From NCBI RefSeq assembly GCF_900186975.1, contig NZ_LT906441.1, forward strand, positions 1,116,001 to 1,180,000: a DNA stretch of 64,000 nt. Direction: 5' to 3'. Source of the stretch: Cutibacterium granulosum (lineage in GTDB: Bacteria; Actinomycetota; Actinomycetes; Propionibacteriales; Propionibacteriaceae). Every line of letters starts with the position of its first letter. Position 1 is the stretch's first letter. Below, one piece after another: positions 33,687 to 42,208 of the stretch. Position numbers and translations under genes: made by a program. Below the pieces are notes generated by a model. The model did not search any database. It was not told the DNA's origin and saw nothing but the letters and a program-made list of their open reading frames with translations.

Positions 33687-35075
33687 TCACACCCTGCCTT
33701 CGTCCTTGGCGGCCTTCTTGCCGGTGGAGGCCTCGGCGGCGACCTGTGCCTCGTCGAAGACGCTGGCTGCTGCGGCACTCTCACCGTCCTCCTCGCGGCC
33801 CGGGGTGTGCAGCTGCCACCGGGTGATGGCGAATCGGAAGACGAAGTAGTAGATCACCCCATAGGCCAGGCCTATGACCAGCAGGAGGAGAACCTTGCCG
33901 GGGCCGCCGGAGAGCTGCGCGGCCCGCCCGAAGTTGATGATGTAGTCGGTGAGACCTGCGGAGAATCCGAAGCCATCCTTGATGCCCAGTGCGTTCACCA
34001 GTGCCAAGGAGGTGCCGGTGAGAATGGCATGCACCAGGTACAGCGGGAAGGCGACGTAGGCGAAGGCGTACTCAAGAGGCTCGGTGATCCCGGTGAGGAA
34101 TGCGGTGAGGGCCACCGAGAACATCACGCCACCAGTGACCTTCTTCTTCTCAGGTTTGGCGGTGTGGTAGATCGCCAGGGCAGCACCGGGTAGGGCGAAC
34201 ATCATGATCGGGAAGAATCCGGTCATGAAGGATCCGGTCCAGGAGTTCGTCTCGACAGTGCCGTTGAAGAAGCAGGTGATGTCACCGTGCAGGGTCTCGC
34301 CGGCTGCGTTGACACAATTGCCCAGCTGGAACCACGGCAGTGAGTTGAGCAGGTGGTGCAGTCCGAACGGGATGAGCAGACGATTGATGGCGCCGAAGAC
34401 GAATCCGGTGCCCGGGTTGGAGCCGTGGCTCATGATGAAGCCACCGACCTGCTTGTTGAACAGCCAGTCGAAGGCCGGGTACACGAGTGCCATGACGACG
34501 CCTGCCACGATTGACGCCGCGGCGGTGACGATCGGCACGAACCGGCGTCCGCCGAAGAATGCCAGGTAGGTGGGCAATTTCTTGCGGCGGTGACGCTCGT
34601 ACTTCTTGGCGGCGATGATGCCGATGACGATGCCACCGAGCACACCGTAATTGATGACCCCGGTGTCCTTGGCGAAGTACGGCGCCAGGGCGCCCAGCAC
34701 ACCACCCTGTGTGGTCTTGGACGTGCCTGCTCCAGTGAACACGAGGTAGCCGATGAGGGCGGCAAGGGCCGTTGACCCGTCTGCCTTCTTGGCGTAGCCG
34801 ACGGCCACCCCCAGGGCGAAGATGAGTGGCAGGTTGTCGAAGATGGCCCCACCAGCGGCGGCGAGGACGTCAGCGACCGGCTGCATCCAGTGGACGTGCC
34901 TGGACAGGCCGTCCGCGCCCAGGACGTCGGCAGCACCGAATCGCAGCAGCAGGGCCGCGACGGGCAGGGACGCGATGGGCAACATCAGCGAACGACCGAT
35001 GCGTTGGAGCTGGGAGAAGCCGGGGATGGTTCTCCGGTGTTTTCCCCCGGTGCTGGATGCGGCTCGTGCCGTCAT
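33687..35075 (-). CDS. PTS glucose/N-acetylglucosamine-type transporter subunit EIIC
   Basis: The 462-residue sugar-transporting membrane subunit of a phosphotransferase system. It starts MTARAASS at 35075 behind GGAGGA; the frame upstream to 35210 crosses the regulatory region and is rejected. It has about ten helices and Glc/GlcNAc-family motifs: LMLPIASLPVAALLLRFG, LIPFGLHHLLNSLPWF and GITEPLEYAFAYVAFPLYLVHAILTG. There is no fused EIIB; the C-terminal tail is acidic and low in complexity. EIIB and EIIA are encoded separately, divergent from it. N-acetylglucosamine is a reasonable substrate guess because of the DasR-like operator. Confidence 0.87.
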   Translation of the reverse strand: MTARAASSTGGKHRRTIPGFSQLQRIGRSLMLPIASLPVAALLLRFGAADVLGADGLSRHVHWMQPVADVLAAAGGAIFDNLPLIFALGVAVGYAKKADGSTALAALIGYLVFTGAGTSKTTQGGVLGALAPYFAKDTGVINYGVLGGIVIGIIAAKKYERHRRKKLPTYLAFFGGRRFVPIVTAAASIVAGVVMALVYPAFDWLFNKQVGGFIMSHGSNPGTGFVFGAINRLLIPFGLHHLLNSLPWFQLGNCVNAAGETLHGDITCFFNGTVETNSWTGSFMTGFFPIMMFALPGAALAIYHTAKPEKKKVTGGVMFSVALTAFLTGITEPLEYAFAYVAFPLYLVHAILTGTSLALVNALGIKDGFGFSAGLTDYIINFGRAAQLSGGPGKVLLLLVIGLAYGVIYYFVFRFAITRWQLHTPGREEDGESAAAASVFDEAQVAAEASTGKKAAKDEGRV

Positions 35076-35389
35076 GTGTCCTCCACGATGAGTAAGGATT
35101 GCGCGACTGCCCCCGTCATTGGGGCTCCAGTCGGAATCAGGTATCGGCGTGACCATACTGGTATGGACCACTTTGGTAGAAGTACAAACCACTTGCGTAG
35201 TCCGTGTCAAGGTGGCTGTCGCAAATCGCTCACAGTCGGCCGATCCGTTGCGGGCATGCGCTCCTGGCCTTGGTGGCAGACCCGCGTGAAGCCACTTGAC
35301 CGACTGTCGACGGGTCCGGCGAGATCACTAGGATCCCTTGGAACGAGGTCATGCATCGTGGGCGCAGTCGATGAGTCATAATTCTCGCC
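35076..35389. promoter_or_regulatory. Divergent control region of the PTS locus
   Basis: This 314-bp gap between EIIC (minus) and the GntR gene (plus) holds no gene. It contains the DasR-like operator at 35157-35172 and a second TGGT/ACCA dyad at 35174-35191. The part near the GntR start shows no clear promoter. Confidence 0.6.
35157..35172. promoter_or_regulatory. DasR/NagR-like operator (dre-type)
   Basis: ACTGGTATGGACCACT matches the Streptomyces DasR consensus ACTGGTCTAGACCACT at all 12 arm positions and differs only in the central four bases. It is 82 bp upstream of the EIIC start and 218 bp upstream of the GntR/HutC regulator start. A weaker TGGT-N10-ACCA dyad lies next to it (35174-35191). 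This is the expected site for the adjacent regulator, with amino-sugar phosphate as likely effector. Confidence 0.65.
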
Positions 35390-36121
35390 ATGAAGTATGT
35401 CGCTGTTCGCGATCATCTTGCCGACCTCATCGACACCCAACTCAGCGTGGGGGATGCCATTCCCAGTGAGCGCGACCTTGCCGATCAGTTCGGGGTGTCG
35501 CGCATGACGGTGCGACGTGCCATCGACTCATTGGTTGCCGACGCAGTACTGGCGCGTCGGCAGGGCAGCGGCACCTACGTCGCCCAGCCCAAGATGGACG
35601 TCCAGGCTCGGATGACCTCGTTCACCGAGGAGATGCGTCAGCGGGGGATGATCCCCGGGTCGCGTCTCATTCGCGCCGAGCAGTTGCTGGCGACCCCGGA
35701 CGTCGCCGCATGGCTCGGCATCTCCATCCACGATCGAGTTCACTTCGTCCACCGGGTTCGGCTGGCCGACGGCGTGCCGATGGCGGTGGAGAAAACCTGG
35801 GTGGCAGTGGACTCGGCCCCCACACTCATTTCACACGGGGTCCCCGAGAGCATGTACCAGGCCCTGGCCGATGCTGGCATGGTGCCGACTTGGGGTGAGG
35901 ACACCATCGAGTCCGCCACTGCCGACGAGACGATCGCGAGTCTGTTGCACGTCCCGACAGGTGCCCCATTGCTGGCGATCGCCAGGCGCACCTACGCCAA
36001 TGACCGAGCAGTGTCGTACTCCCGGTCGTGGTATCGCGGCGACCGTTACAAGCTGTGGGTCCCGATCTCCAGTCCGGGACGAACCTTCTACCCACCTCGT
36101 CGACAAGGAGGAGCGCGATGA
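35390..36121 (+). CDS. GntR/HutC-family transcriptional regulator (DasR/NagR-like)
   Basis: The 243-residue repressor has an N-terminal winged helix (about 1-65: IPSERDLADQFGVSRMTVRRAIDSLVADAVLARRQGSGTYV) and a C-terminal UTRA effector domain (about 85-235, with MTSFTEEMRQRGMIPGSRL and AVSYSRSWYRGDRYKLWVPI). UTRA relatives NagR and DasR bind glucosamine- or N-acetylglucosamine-6-phosphate. It is the first gene of a GntR-EIIB-EIIB-EIIA group and overlaps the first EIIB gene by ATGA. A matching operator lies upstream, so autoregulation is likely. Confidence 0.87.
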   Translation: MKYVAVRDHLADLIDTQLSVGDAIPSERDLADQFGVSRMTVRRAIDSLVADAVLARRQGSGTYVAQPKMDVQARMTSFTEEMRQRGMIPGSRLIRAEQLLATPDVAAWLGISIHDRVHFVHRVRLADGVPMAVEKTWVAVDSAPTLISHGVPESMYQALADAGMVPTWGEDTIESATADETIASLLHVPTGAPLLAIARRTYANDRAVSYSRSWYRGDRYKLWVPISSPGRTFYPPRRQGGAR

Positions 36122-36357
36122 CAAGACCCGAGCAGGTCCTTGCTGCCATCGGTGGCATGGACAATGTCATCTCCATTGAGCCGTGCGTGACCCGTCTGCG
36201 CTGCCAGTTGCGCGAGCCCGATCAGGTTGATCGAGCTGCCCTGCGTGATCTGGGGGTGCACGGCGTCACCGTCCAGGGGGACAGCGTACAGATCATCGTC
36301 GGTCCCGATGCAGATCTGTTGGCCAGTGACATCGACGATCTGTGGGGCGGGCAATAG
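36118..36357 (+). CDS. PTS EIIB subunit, glucose family (first copy)
   Basis: The 79-residue free-standing EIIB has the phosphorylation site Cys23 in IEPCVTRLRCQL, with the GlcB fold pattern: N-terminal helix, SIEPCVTRLR strand-turn, and VQIIVGPDADLL end. It takes phosphate from EIIA and passes it to the sugar on EIIC. The start overlaps the GntR stop (ATGA), so the regulator and EIIB are translated together, which is unusual. A second EIIB follows after a 154-bp gap. Confidence 0.87.
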   Translation: MTRPEQVLAAIGGMDNVISIEPCVTRLRCQLREPDQVDRAALRDLGVHGVTVQGDSVQIIVGPDADLLASDIDDLWGGQ

Positions 36358-36511
36358 GCATCGGGCGCACTCGGATGCCACGGTCTTGACAGAAATTGGT
36401 TGGTCGTATTTAGTACGTACTGCTGTACCACTTGGGTTCAGTGGGACGCGATCACTTCAGCGTCCGAGCCGCCAATGAGGGCGGTTCACGATGTCTTGGC
36501 AAGGAGTAGTC
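36358..36511 (+). promoter_or_regulatory. Internal promoter region before the second EIIB gene
   Basis: TTGACA at 36386-36391 is followed 17 bp later by TTTAGT (36409-36414), or 15 bp later by TATTTA. A perfect palindrome AGTACGTACT (36412-36421) overlaps the -10 and a TACCACTT half-site follows, so a repressor site over the promoter is plausible. An AAGGAG ribosome site at 36501 serves the second EIIB gene. Confidence 0.5.
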
Positions 36512-36745
36512 ATGAGCAAGGCGGAACAGATCCTGCGGGCCCTCGGGGGAGATGACAACATCAACGACCTGGAGGCGTGCATCACTCGGCTCCGCGTCGA
36601 GGTCGAGGACGAGGAACTGGTTGACGAGGAGGGCCTCAAGGCTGCTGGTGCCTTCGGAGTCGTCATTCAGGCAACGAGCGTCCAGGTTGTGGTTGGCCCG
36701 GAGGCCGACACCTTGGCTGAGGACATCGAGGATCTGCGTGACTGA
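36512..36745 (+). CDS. PTS EIIB subunit, glucose family (second copy)
   Basis: The 77-residue free-standing EIIB is a clear paralogue of the 36118 gene, with the same Cys23 in LEACITRLRVEV and the same VQVVVGPEADTL end. It is more acidic. AAGGAG stands 5 nt before ATG 36512. An own promoter precedes it. The EIIA start overlaps its end by 8 bp. Which EIIB serves the EIIC at 33687 cannot be told; the second copy is the one coupled to EIIA. Confidence 0.87.
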   Translation: MSKAEQILRALGGDDNINDLEACITRLRVEVEDEELVDEEGLKAAGAFGVVIQATSVQVVVGPEADTLAEDIEDLRD

Positions 36746-37187
36746 GATCACCTCGCCGATGCCCGGCGTCGTTCACCTACTGTCGGATGTCCCGGATCCC
36801 GTGTTCGCCCAAGGTGTCGTTGGCCCCGGGCTGGCACTGGAACCGATCGGCGCGGGCGGCCAGGATGTCGTCGCACCGATCCCTGGGCGGATTGCGAAGC
36901 TGCATCCGCATGCGTTCGTCATTGCCTCCGACGACGTGACGGTGCTCGTCCATCTGGGCATCGACACCGTTCAGCTCAATGGTGCAGGATTCGTCATGCA
37001 TGCCGCCGAGGGGGATGAGGTGCGCGCAGGTGACGTCCTCATCACCTGGCAGCCGGATGAGGTGCGCTCAGGTGGTCGCTCGGCGATCTGTCCGGTAGTC
37101 GTCCTCGACAACTCGGCCGAGGACCTCACCACACTGGTTGAACCCGAAAACATGGTGAGCCCGGGTGACGCACTTCTGGAGGTGTGA
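36738..37187 (+). CDS. crr: PTS EIIA subunit, glucose family
   Basis: The 149-residue protein carries phosphate from HPr to EIIB. It has the Crr/EIIA-Glc pattern: ITSPMPGVV start, APIPGRIAKLHPHAFVI with His58, and the phosphorylated His72 in VLVHLGIDTVQLNG. GTG 36738 is inside the last codons of the second EIIB gene, so translation is coupled. The usual N-terminal amphipathic tail is missing. General PTS genes (ptsH, ptsI) are not in the window. Confidence 0.88.
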   Translation: MTEITSPMPGVVHLLSDVPDPVFAQGVVGPGLALEPIGAGGQDVVAPIPGRIAKLHPHAFVIASDDVTVLVHLGIDTVQLNGAGFVMHAAEGDEVRAGDVLITWQPDEVRSGGRSAICPVVVLDNSAEDLTTLVEPENMVSPGDALLEV

Positions 37188-37188
37188 C

Positions 37189-39027
37189 TCACTCGATCTG
37201 CTGGGCAGCTTCGAGCCATGCAGTCTCCAACTCGTCGAGTCCTGCCTGCACCTCATTGGCCTGCCCCTGCAGGTCGGTGAGTTTCTCGTAGTCCGTGGCT
37301 GCCTCGGCCATCTGCTGGTACAAGTCGTCCAAGGCTGCCTTCGCCTTGTCCATCTTGCCCTCGTAGCGTGCCATGTCCTTCTGGATCTGACGCAACTGCG
37401 CCGCACTGACCTGCGGTGTGTCGTCCGCAGTCCCATTCCTGCCGGGATCGTCTGGTCCGGATTCCCGCGGGCCGTGCTCGGCAGCACCGGCTCGTTCCGA
37501 CTTGGACGGTCCGGCATCACGACGACGCCGATGCTCGAGGTACTGGTCGATCCCGCCGGGCAGCAGGACGCACGAACCGTCGCCCATGAGCGCATAGGTG
37601 ACGTCACACACCCGTTCCAGGAAGTACCTGTCGTGGGAGACGACGAGCAGCGTGCCCGGCCACTGGTCAAGGTAGTCCTCGACCACGCGCAGGGTGTCGA
37701 TGTCCAGATCATTGGTCGGCTCGTCCAAGAGCAGCACATTGGGCTCCTCGATGAGCAGCCGCAGCAGCTGCAGGCGGCGCCGCTCCCCACCGGAGAGCTC
37801 ACCCACCCTGGTGACCAGTCGTTGCCCGCTGAACCCGAACTCCTCGAGAAGATTGGCAGCGGTGGCCTCCCGTCCGGTCTCCAGGCGAGTCTCCTCCTTG
37901 AGTCGCTTCACCGAGTCCAGCACCCGTTCGTCGCCGTCGAGCTCGTGCACCTCCTGGGTGAGGTGAGCCATCCGCAGGGTCTTGCCGTGCTTGACGCGTC
38001 CACTGGTCGGTTCGATCCGACGGTCCAGCAGGTTGAGCAGGGTGGACTTCCCGGCCCCGTTCACCCCAATGAGCCCGATACGTTCCCCCGGCCCGATCGA
38101 CCAGGTGAGGTGATCGAGCAGGGTACGTCCGTCGGGCAGGGTGAGGGTGACGTCCTTGAGATCCAGGACGTCCTTGCCCAGCCGACTGGCGGAGAAGCGG
38201 GCCAGGGAGAGTTTGTCACGCGGCTCGGGGACGTCGGCGATGAGCGCGTTGGCGGCCTCGATGCGGAACTTCGGTTTGGACGTGCGAGCCGGGGCGCCGC
38301 GGCGCAGCCAGGCGAGCTCCTTGCGCGCCAGGTTCTGACGGCGTGCCTCGTTGGCCGCTGCCTGACGTTCCCGCTCCACCCGGGCCAGGGTGTACGCCGA
38401 GTAGCCGCCGTCGTAGGCGTTCACCGTGGCGTCGTGCACCTCCCAGATGTGGGTGCACACCTCGTCGAGGAACCACCTGTCGTGGGAGACGACGAGCATG
38501 GCCGTGCCCCGCTGCTGCAGGGTGCGCAGGTGTTGGGCCAGCCACGAGACGGCCTCGACGTCCAGATGGTTGGTGGGCTCGTCGAGCACGAGCAGGTCGT
38601 GGTTGCCCAGCATGAGTGCGACGAGGGCTGCGCGTCGTCGCTCCCCGCCCGAGAGGTTCGCCGTCTGCGCGTCCAGATCGATGTCGGCCAGCATCTGCTC
38701 GACGATCGGGCGGGCCAGGGGATCGGACGCCCACACATGGTCGGGTTCACCGTCCAGGACGAGATCACGCACGCTCTGGCCGGGGACGATCTGCTCGGCC
38801 TGGGCGAGCACCCCGATGGACGTCGACCTGGTCTGTGTCACCTTCCCCTCGTCGGGCAGGATGCTTCCGGTGAGTAGTCCCAGCAGGGTCGACTTGCCGT
38901 CGCCGTTGCGACCGACCACACCGATGACGTCGCCCTGTGCCAGTCCCAGGGAGAGGTCGTCGAGGACGATCCGGGTACCGTACGCCTTGCTGAGGTGCTC
39001 GGCATTGACGATGTTCGAGGCAGCCAC
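37189..39027 (-). CDS. ABC-F family ATPase (Uup/EttA type)
   Basis: The 612-residue soluble protein has two ABC cassettes: Walker A GRNGDGKST and signature LSGGERRRAALVALM in the first, GVNGAGKST and LSGGERRRLQLLRLL in the second. A linker of about 80 residues lies between them and a C-terminal coiled coil follows (about 540-610), as in Uup. ABC-F proteins act on the ribosome or in antibiotic resistance; there is no membrane domain. GTG 39027 lies 5 bp after the upstream gene's stop. A start at 39060 would overlap it. It ends 1 bp from the convergent EIIA stop. Confidence 0.87.
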   Translation of the reverse strand: MAASNIVNAEHLSKAYGTRIVLDDLSLGLAQGDVIGVVGRNGDGKSTLLGLLTGSILPDEGKVTQTRSTSIGVLAQAEQIVPGQSVRDLVLDGEPDHVWASDPLARPIVEQMLADIDLDAQTANLSGGERRRAALVALMLGNHDLLVLDEPTNHLDVEAVSWLAQHLRTLQQRGTAMLVVSHDRWFLDEVCTHIWEVHDATVNAYDGGYSAYTLARVERERQAAANEARRQNLARKELAWLRRGAPARTSKPKFRIEAANALIADVPEPRDKLSLARFSASRLGKDVLDLKDVTLTLPDGRTLLDHLTWSIGPGERIGLIGVNGAGKSTLLNLLDRRIEPTSGRVKHGKTLRMAHLTQEVHELDGDERVLDSVKRLKEETRLETGREATAANLLEEFGFSGQRLVTRVGELSGGERRRLQLLRLLIEEPNVLLLDEPTNDLDIDTLRVVEDYLDQWPGTLLVVSHDRYFLERVCDVTYALMGDGSCVLLPGGIDQYLEHRRRRDAGPSKSERAGAAEHGPRESGPDDPGRNGTADDTPQVSAAQLRQIQKDMARYEGKMDKAKAALDDLYQQMAEAATDYEKLTDLQGQANEVQAGLDELETAWLEAAQQIE

Positions 39028-39031
39028 GGGA

Positions 39032-39799
39032 TCAGCGGCCACGCATCGCGGCGCGGGCACCCTTCATCGAGGTCGGCATCGGCCCCTTGGGCACGGGGAC
39101 TCGTGGCCGCATGGCGTCCAGGGCCTTGAGGCGTGAGTTGACGTCGTCCACCTGGGTGGCGCTCAGCGCCTTGGGAAGTTTCTTGATGTGCTTGCCCAAG
39201 TCCTCGAGCTGCACCTGGTTCTTGCCCTCCCCGACGTAGATCTGGGTGACGGGGGTGCCGTAGGCCACCTGCTCGTGGCGCCTGGTCTCGGTGTTCATGA
39301 GCGGACGCAGTTGGGACATCCGTCCTTCGCCGACCAGCACGATCCCGGCAGGTCCGACGACGCGATGCACCATGTCCTGCTGCCGGGTGAAGGCCACCGC
39401 CATGTCGACGGTCCACTTCTTCTTGTCGAGCAGCGACAGGGCCACCTCGGAGGATCCAGCCTGTCCCTTGTAACGCAGGAAGAGCGCCTTCTTGGCACGC
39501 CACTGGAAGGCCCACATGCCCAGCGAGAACCCGACGAGCACGCCCAGGACGATCCACAGCCACAGCGGTGGGACGAATAGGCCGATGACGAGGAACACGA
39601 CGATGCCCAGCACGAAGCCACCCAAGGTCCACCAGATCACCGACGGATCGACCTGACGGGTGAGCTTGAAACTCTCCTTCAGCTGCTTCATCGTCCCCCA
39701 ATCCTTGGGATTGGACGACTCCTTGCGGCGCTGCTTCTCGGCCTTGGCCTGTGCCTTCTGCTTGGCTGCGAGTTCCTTGGCGGCCTGGCTCTTGGGCAT
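39032..39799 (-). CDS. DUF4191 membrane protein
   Basis: The 255-residue protein of the DUF4191/Rv2219 family. A Lys/Ala-rich cytoplasmic N-terminus (about 1-45) precedes two close membrane helices (about 52-72 and 76-94). A soluble domain follows with SSEVALSLLDKKKWTVDMAVAFTRQQDMVHRVVGPAGIVLVGEG. ATG 39799 gives the family start MPKSQAAKELA; the longer frame to 39973 has no ribosome site. Function is unknown. In mycobacteria it sits between lipA and glnA1. Here it precedes the ABC-F gene by 4 bp, likely as an operon. Confidence 0.82.
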   Translation of the reverse strand: MPKSQAAKELAAKQKAQAKAEKQRRKESSNPKDWGTMKQLKESFKLTRQVDPSVIWWTLGGFVLGIVVFLVIGLFVPPLWLWIVLGVLVGFSLGMWAFQWRAKKALFLRYKGQAGSSEVALSLLDKKKWTVDMAVAFTRQQDMVHRVVGPAGIVLVGEGRMSQLRPLMNTETRRHEQVAYGTPVTQIYVGEGKNQVQLEDLGKHIKKLPKALSATQVDDVNSRLKALDAMRPRVPVPKGPMPTSMKGARAAMRGR

Positions 39800-40241
39800 G
39801 GTGGGCGGCTCCCGATTCTCGACGTGTTCGCTGCTCGACGTGGTCGTGGACGGTCTGGTGGGCAGACAGTCGCGTGGCGATTGTACCCCGTTCGGCGTGT
39901 AGCAAGGGCCTACCGCGCTATGAGGCCAGTGCACGCCAGCCGGTTCGGTGGAGACGTTGGCCCCCGATGTCAAGGGATCGTGTCAGGTAATTCCAGATGG
40001 TGCTGTTCGGAAATGAGGTGGGGATGATTCTCTGGTTGTCACGGTGCTGAATCGGGCTGCTGAAAGTCATGCTGCCGGGGATCTGCGCATGGTTGACAGC
40101 ATTGGTGGTGGCTACCTAGTATTTTTACCGAGCAGGCGTGACGGGCTGATGAGCTTTTCCAGAAAGTGTGGTTGTTCTTCTTCTCGTCATGCCCTCAGTG
40201 CAAGGTGTCCTCGTCGCCCATCTCGTCTCAGAAGGTCACTC
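39800..40241 (+). promoter_or_regulatory. Intergenic region and promoter of the secreted-protein cluster
   Basis: A 442-bp gap with no believable gene. It contains a strong vegetative-type promoter: TTGACA at 40093-40098, 18 bp, TAGTAT at 40117-40122, with a T-rich run after it. The predicted leader is about 110 nt long, so regulation in the leader is possible. The weak ribosome site AGAAGG lies about 6 nt before ATG 40242. Confidence 0.6.
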
Positions 40242-41555
40242 ATGAAGAAGCTCACACGATCCCGACGTCACACGACTCTCATGGCCGTAGGGGTTACCAC
40301 CAGTCTCATTGCTGCGGCTGGAGCCCTTGCCCCTGCCGCGCAGGCTGACGTTCCCCCGATGCCCCAGGGGTATCCCATCGCGCATCTGTACGAAAAGTGC
40401 TCGGCCGAGCAGGCACATGCCGATGGCTACCCGGAATGGCACTACGGTGAGACCGGTCGTCGTTACCTCAGTGACGGAACGATCCAGTTCACCAACCGCA
40501 CCAAGCAGAAGGTTCCCTACACTGCGACGGTGGAGACGGGGGTCAACCACAAGATCGAGGCCAACTCGGCTGCCGCCCTGCCTTCGGGATGGAACACCAC
40601 TGCCAAGTCTGACATCGGCATCAAGCTCTCCAACGGCTGGATCGAGGGTGAGACCTTCGGGCCGTTCGATCTGGAGTCCGGTGAGTCGATCCGTGTCGAG
40701 TACGGAACTGTTGAGAAGGAATTCATCTCGATGTTCCTCACCTGTGATGGTGGGCACATCGTCAACGAGCGCAGCGCCAACGTCATCCGCGGCAGGGGGC
40801 CTGCCGAGCGGTACGCCTTCGTCTACAAGATCAAGGCGGACGGCAGCATCTCCGACCAGGCCATGAAGATTCCGTCCCGCACTGCAGGTGCCAACTCCCG
40901 TCCCATGAAGGAGTCCGAGCGGTTCAACAGTTGGGTCGGTCCCAGCCTGGAGAAGGTCGCCGACGACCATGAGGCCCCCTCGATCCCTCCCGCCACCAAA
41001 CCGCAGCACGATCCGTCCTGGCCGACGAAGGGGCAGTCCTGCAAGCCGCGGGGGGTGCTGCACTGGTACCCCGATGACGTCAAGCAGGTGTCCGAGCCGA
41101 TCCGCAAGGCTGGTTACTCCACCCAGTTCCGCAACTGGTCCAAGGCAGACTATGTGTTCAAACCGGTGACGGATTTCGTCGTCGGAGCCGAGTACAACGG
41201 CACCACCTTCTGGATGGACAATGGCGGTCGCCTTCCACAGGGCTGGCTGCAGTCGGCCGGTGCCGCGCAGCGCGCGTACATGCCAGTGGGCACCCCTCTC
41301 AAACCGGTCAACCTCAAGCCGGGGGAGAAGGTCACCGTCAACTACGGAACCACGGTGGCACCGCTGCAGTACAGCGAGATCAGCTGCGGCAAGGATGGCA
41401 CCTACAGCCGAGTGAAGAATCAGCCGCTTGCCAGCGCTCCGGTGGGTTTCTGGGCAGAGGCCGTCATCACCGCCTCGGATGGATCGACTCGTAAGGTTGA
41501 CGTCACACCGGACAATTACCGGAAACTTCCTGTTCCGACCCAATCTGATTTCTGA
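40242..41555 (+). CDS. Secreted protein with two cysteine-framed beta-rich domains
   Basis: I do not recognise this 437-residue protein. It has a Sec signal (residues 1-35: KKLTRSRRH, a hydrophobic core, APAAQA cleavage). Two copies of a domain follow, at about 53-168 and 267-382. Each is bounded by Cys residues exactly 115 apart (Cys53/168, Cys267/382), contains Asn/Trp-rich strands, and ends in a GPFDLESGESIRVEYG or VNLKPGEKVTVNYG turn. A Pro-rich linker (about 245-265) joins them. The mature protein has only these four Cys, suggesting two disulfides. It is the first of three linked paralogues. Confidence 0.7.
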   Translation: MKKLTRSRRHTTLMAVGVTTSLIAAAGALAPAAQADVPPMPQGYPIAHLYEKCSAEQAHADGYPEWHYGETGRRYLSDGTIQFTNRTKQKVPYTATVETGVNHKIEANSAAALPSGWNTTAKSDIGIKLSNGWIEGETFGPFDLESGESIRVEYGTVEKEFISMFLTCDGGHIVNERSANVIRGRGPAERYAFVYKIKADGSISDQAMKIPSRTAGANSRPMKESERFNSWVGPSLEKVADDHEAPSIPPATKPQHDPSWPTKGQSCKPRGVLHWYPDDVKQVSEPIRKAGYSTQFRNWSKADYVFKPVTDFVVGAEYNGTTFWMDNGGRLPQGWLQSAGAAQRAYMPVGTPLKPVNLKPGEKVTVNYGTTVAPLQYSEISCGKDGTYSRVKNQPLASAPVGFWAEAVITASDGSTRKVDVTPDNYRKLPVPTQSDF

Positions 41556-41626
41556 TTCGTTACCAATAATTCATCAAGTCGTTACTTTCTTGGCTTGTAT
41601 TCCGATTTCAAACCTGGAGGAAAACC

Positions 41627-42205
41627 ATGAAGATTCTGTCCACCGCATTGTCGACCGCCGTGGTTGGTGCCCTTGCCACCACTGCTTTCATTGCCACCCC
41701 GGCCAGCGCCGCCCACCCGAGGAAGACCCAGCCGGCCAACCCCACCACCATCGGTGCTTCCTGCTCCACCCCCGGTGAGACCGGCCAGACCGTCAAGGTG
41801 GTGCGCACCTACTTCGACGGCTCCGCTGGCACATGGACCGTCTCGAACTACAATGACGAGCCCATTCCGGTGACTCGTAGCGTCACCGAGACCAAGACCC
41901 GCGACTGGAACGTCTCGGTCGGCGTCGACTTCCCACTGCTCGACGTGATCCACATCAGCATCTCGGCCTCCTACTCCAGCTCCCAGTCCTTCCAGGTCGG
42001 CGAGACCATCGGGCCCTACAACCTGGCTCCGGGCAAGACCGCTGTGCTGCAGGCCGGCTGGCTCGTCTCCGACTTCGAGGGTGAGCACACGGTGTGTGGC
42101 GCCGATCACACCTGGCAGGGCAAGGGCGACCACTTCACCGCCACTCTGCCCAAGGAGCGTCACGTGGCCATCAGCACTCGTGACAACGACCAGCTGGGGG
42201 CCTGA
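41627..42205 (+). CDS. Secreted single-domain paralogue, second of the cluster
   Basis: The 192-residue protein has a signal peptide (1-28, cut after TPASA) and one copy of the cysteine-framed domain (Cys46 to Cys157, spacing 111). The sequence between has VTRSVTETKTRDWNVSVGV, an alternating polar/hydrophobic stretch (HISISASYSSSQSFQ), and GPYNLAPGKTAVLQAG. The alternation resembles beta-hairpins of aerolysin/ETX-MTX2-type proteins and of Streptomyces secreted proteins of unknown function, but no domain can be assigned. A strong GGAGG ribosome site precedes ATG 41627. The next gene starts 3 bp after its stop. Confidence 0.72.
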   Translation: MKILSTALSTAVVGALATTAFIATPASAAHPRKTQPANPTTIGASCSTPGETGQTVKVVRTYFDGSAGTWTVSNYNDEPIPVTRSVTETKTRDWNVSVGVDFPLLDVIHISISASYSSSQSFQVGETIGPYNLAPGKTAVLQAGWLVSDFEGEHTVCGADHTWQGKGDHFTATLPKERHVAISTRDNDQLGA

Positions 42206-42208
42206 GGC

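Noticed and set aside
40236-41543. A 435-codon minus-strand open frame opposite the first secreted gene
   Set aside because: The plus-strand gene has a signal peptide, ribosome site, promoter and paralogues; the minus frame has none.
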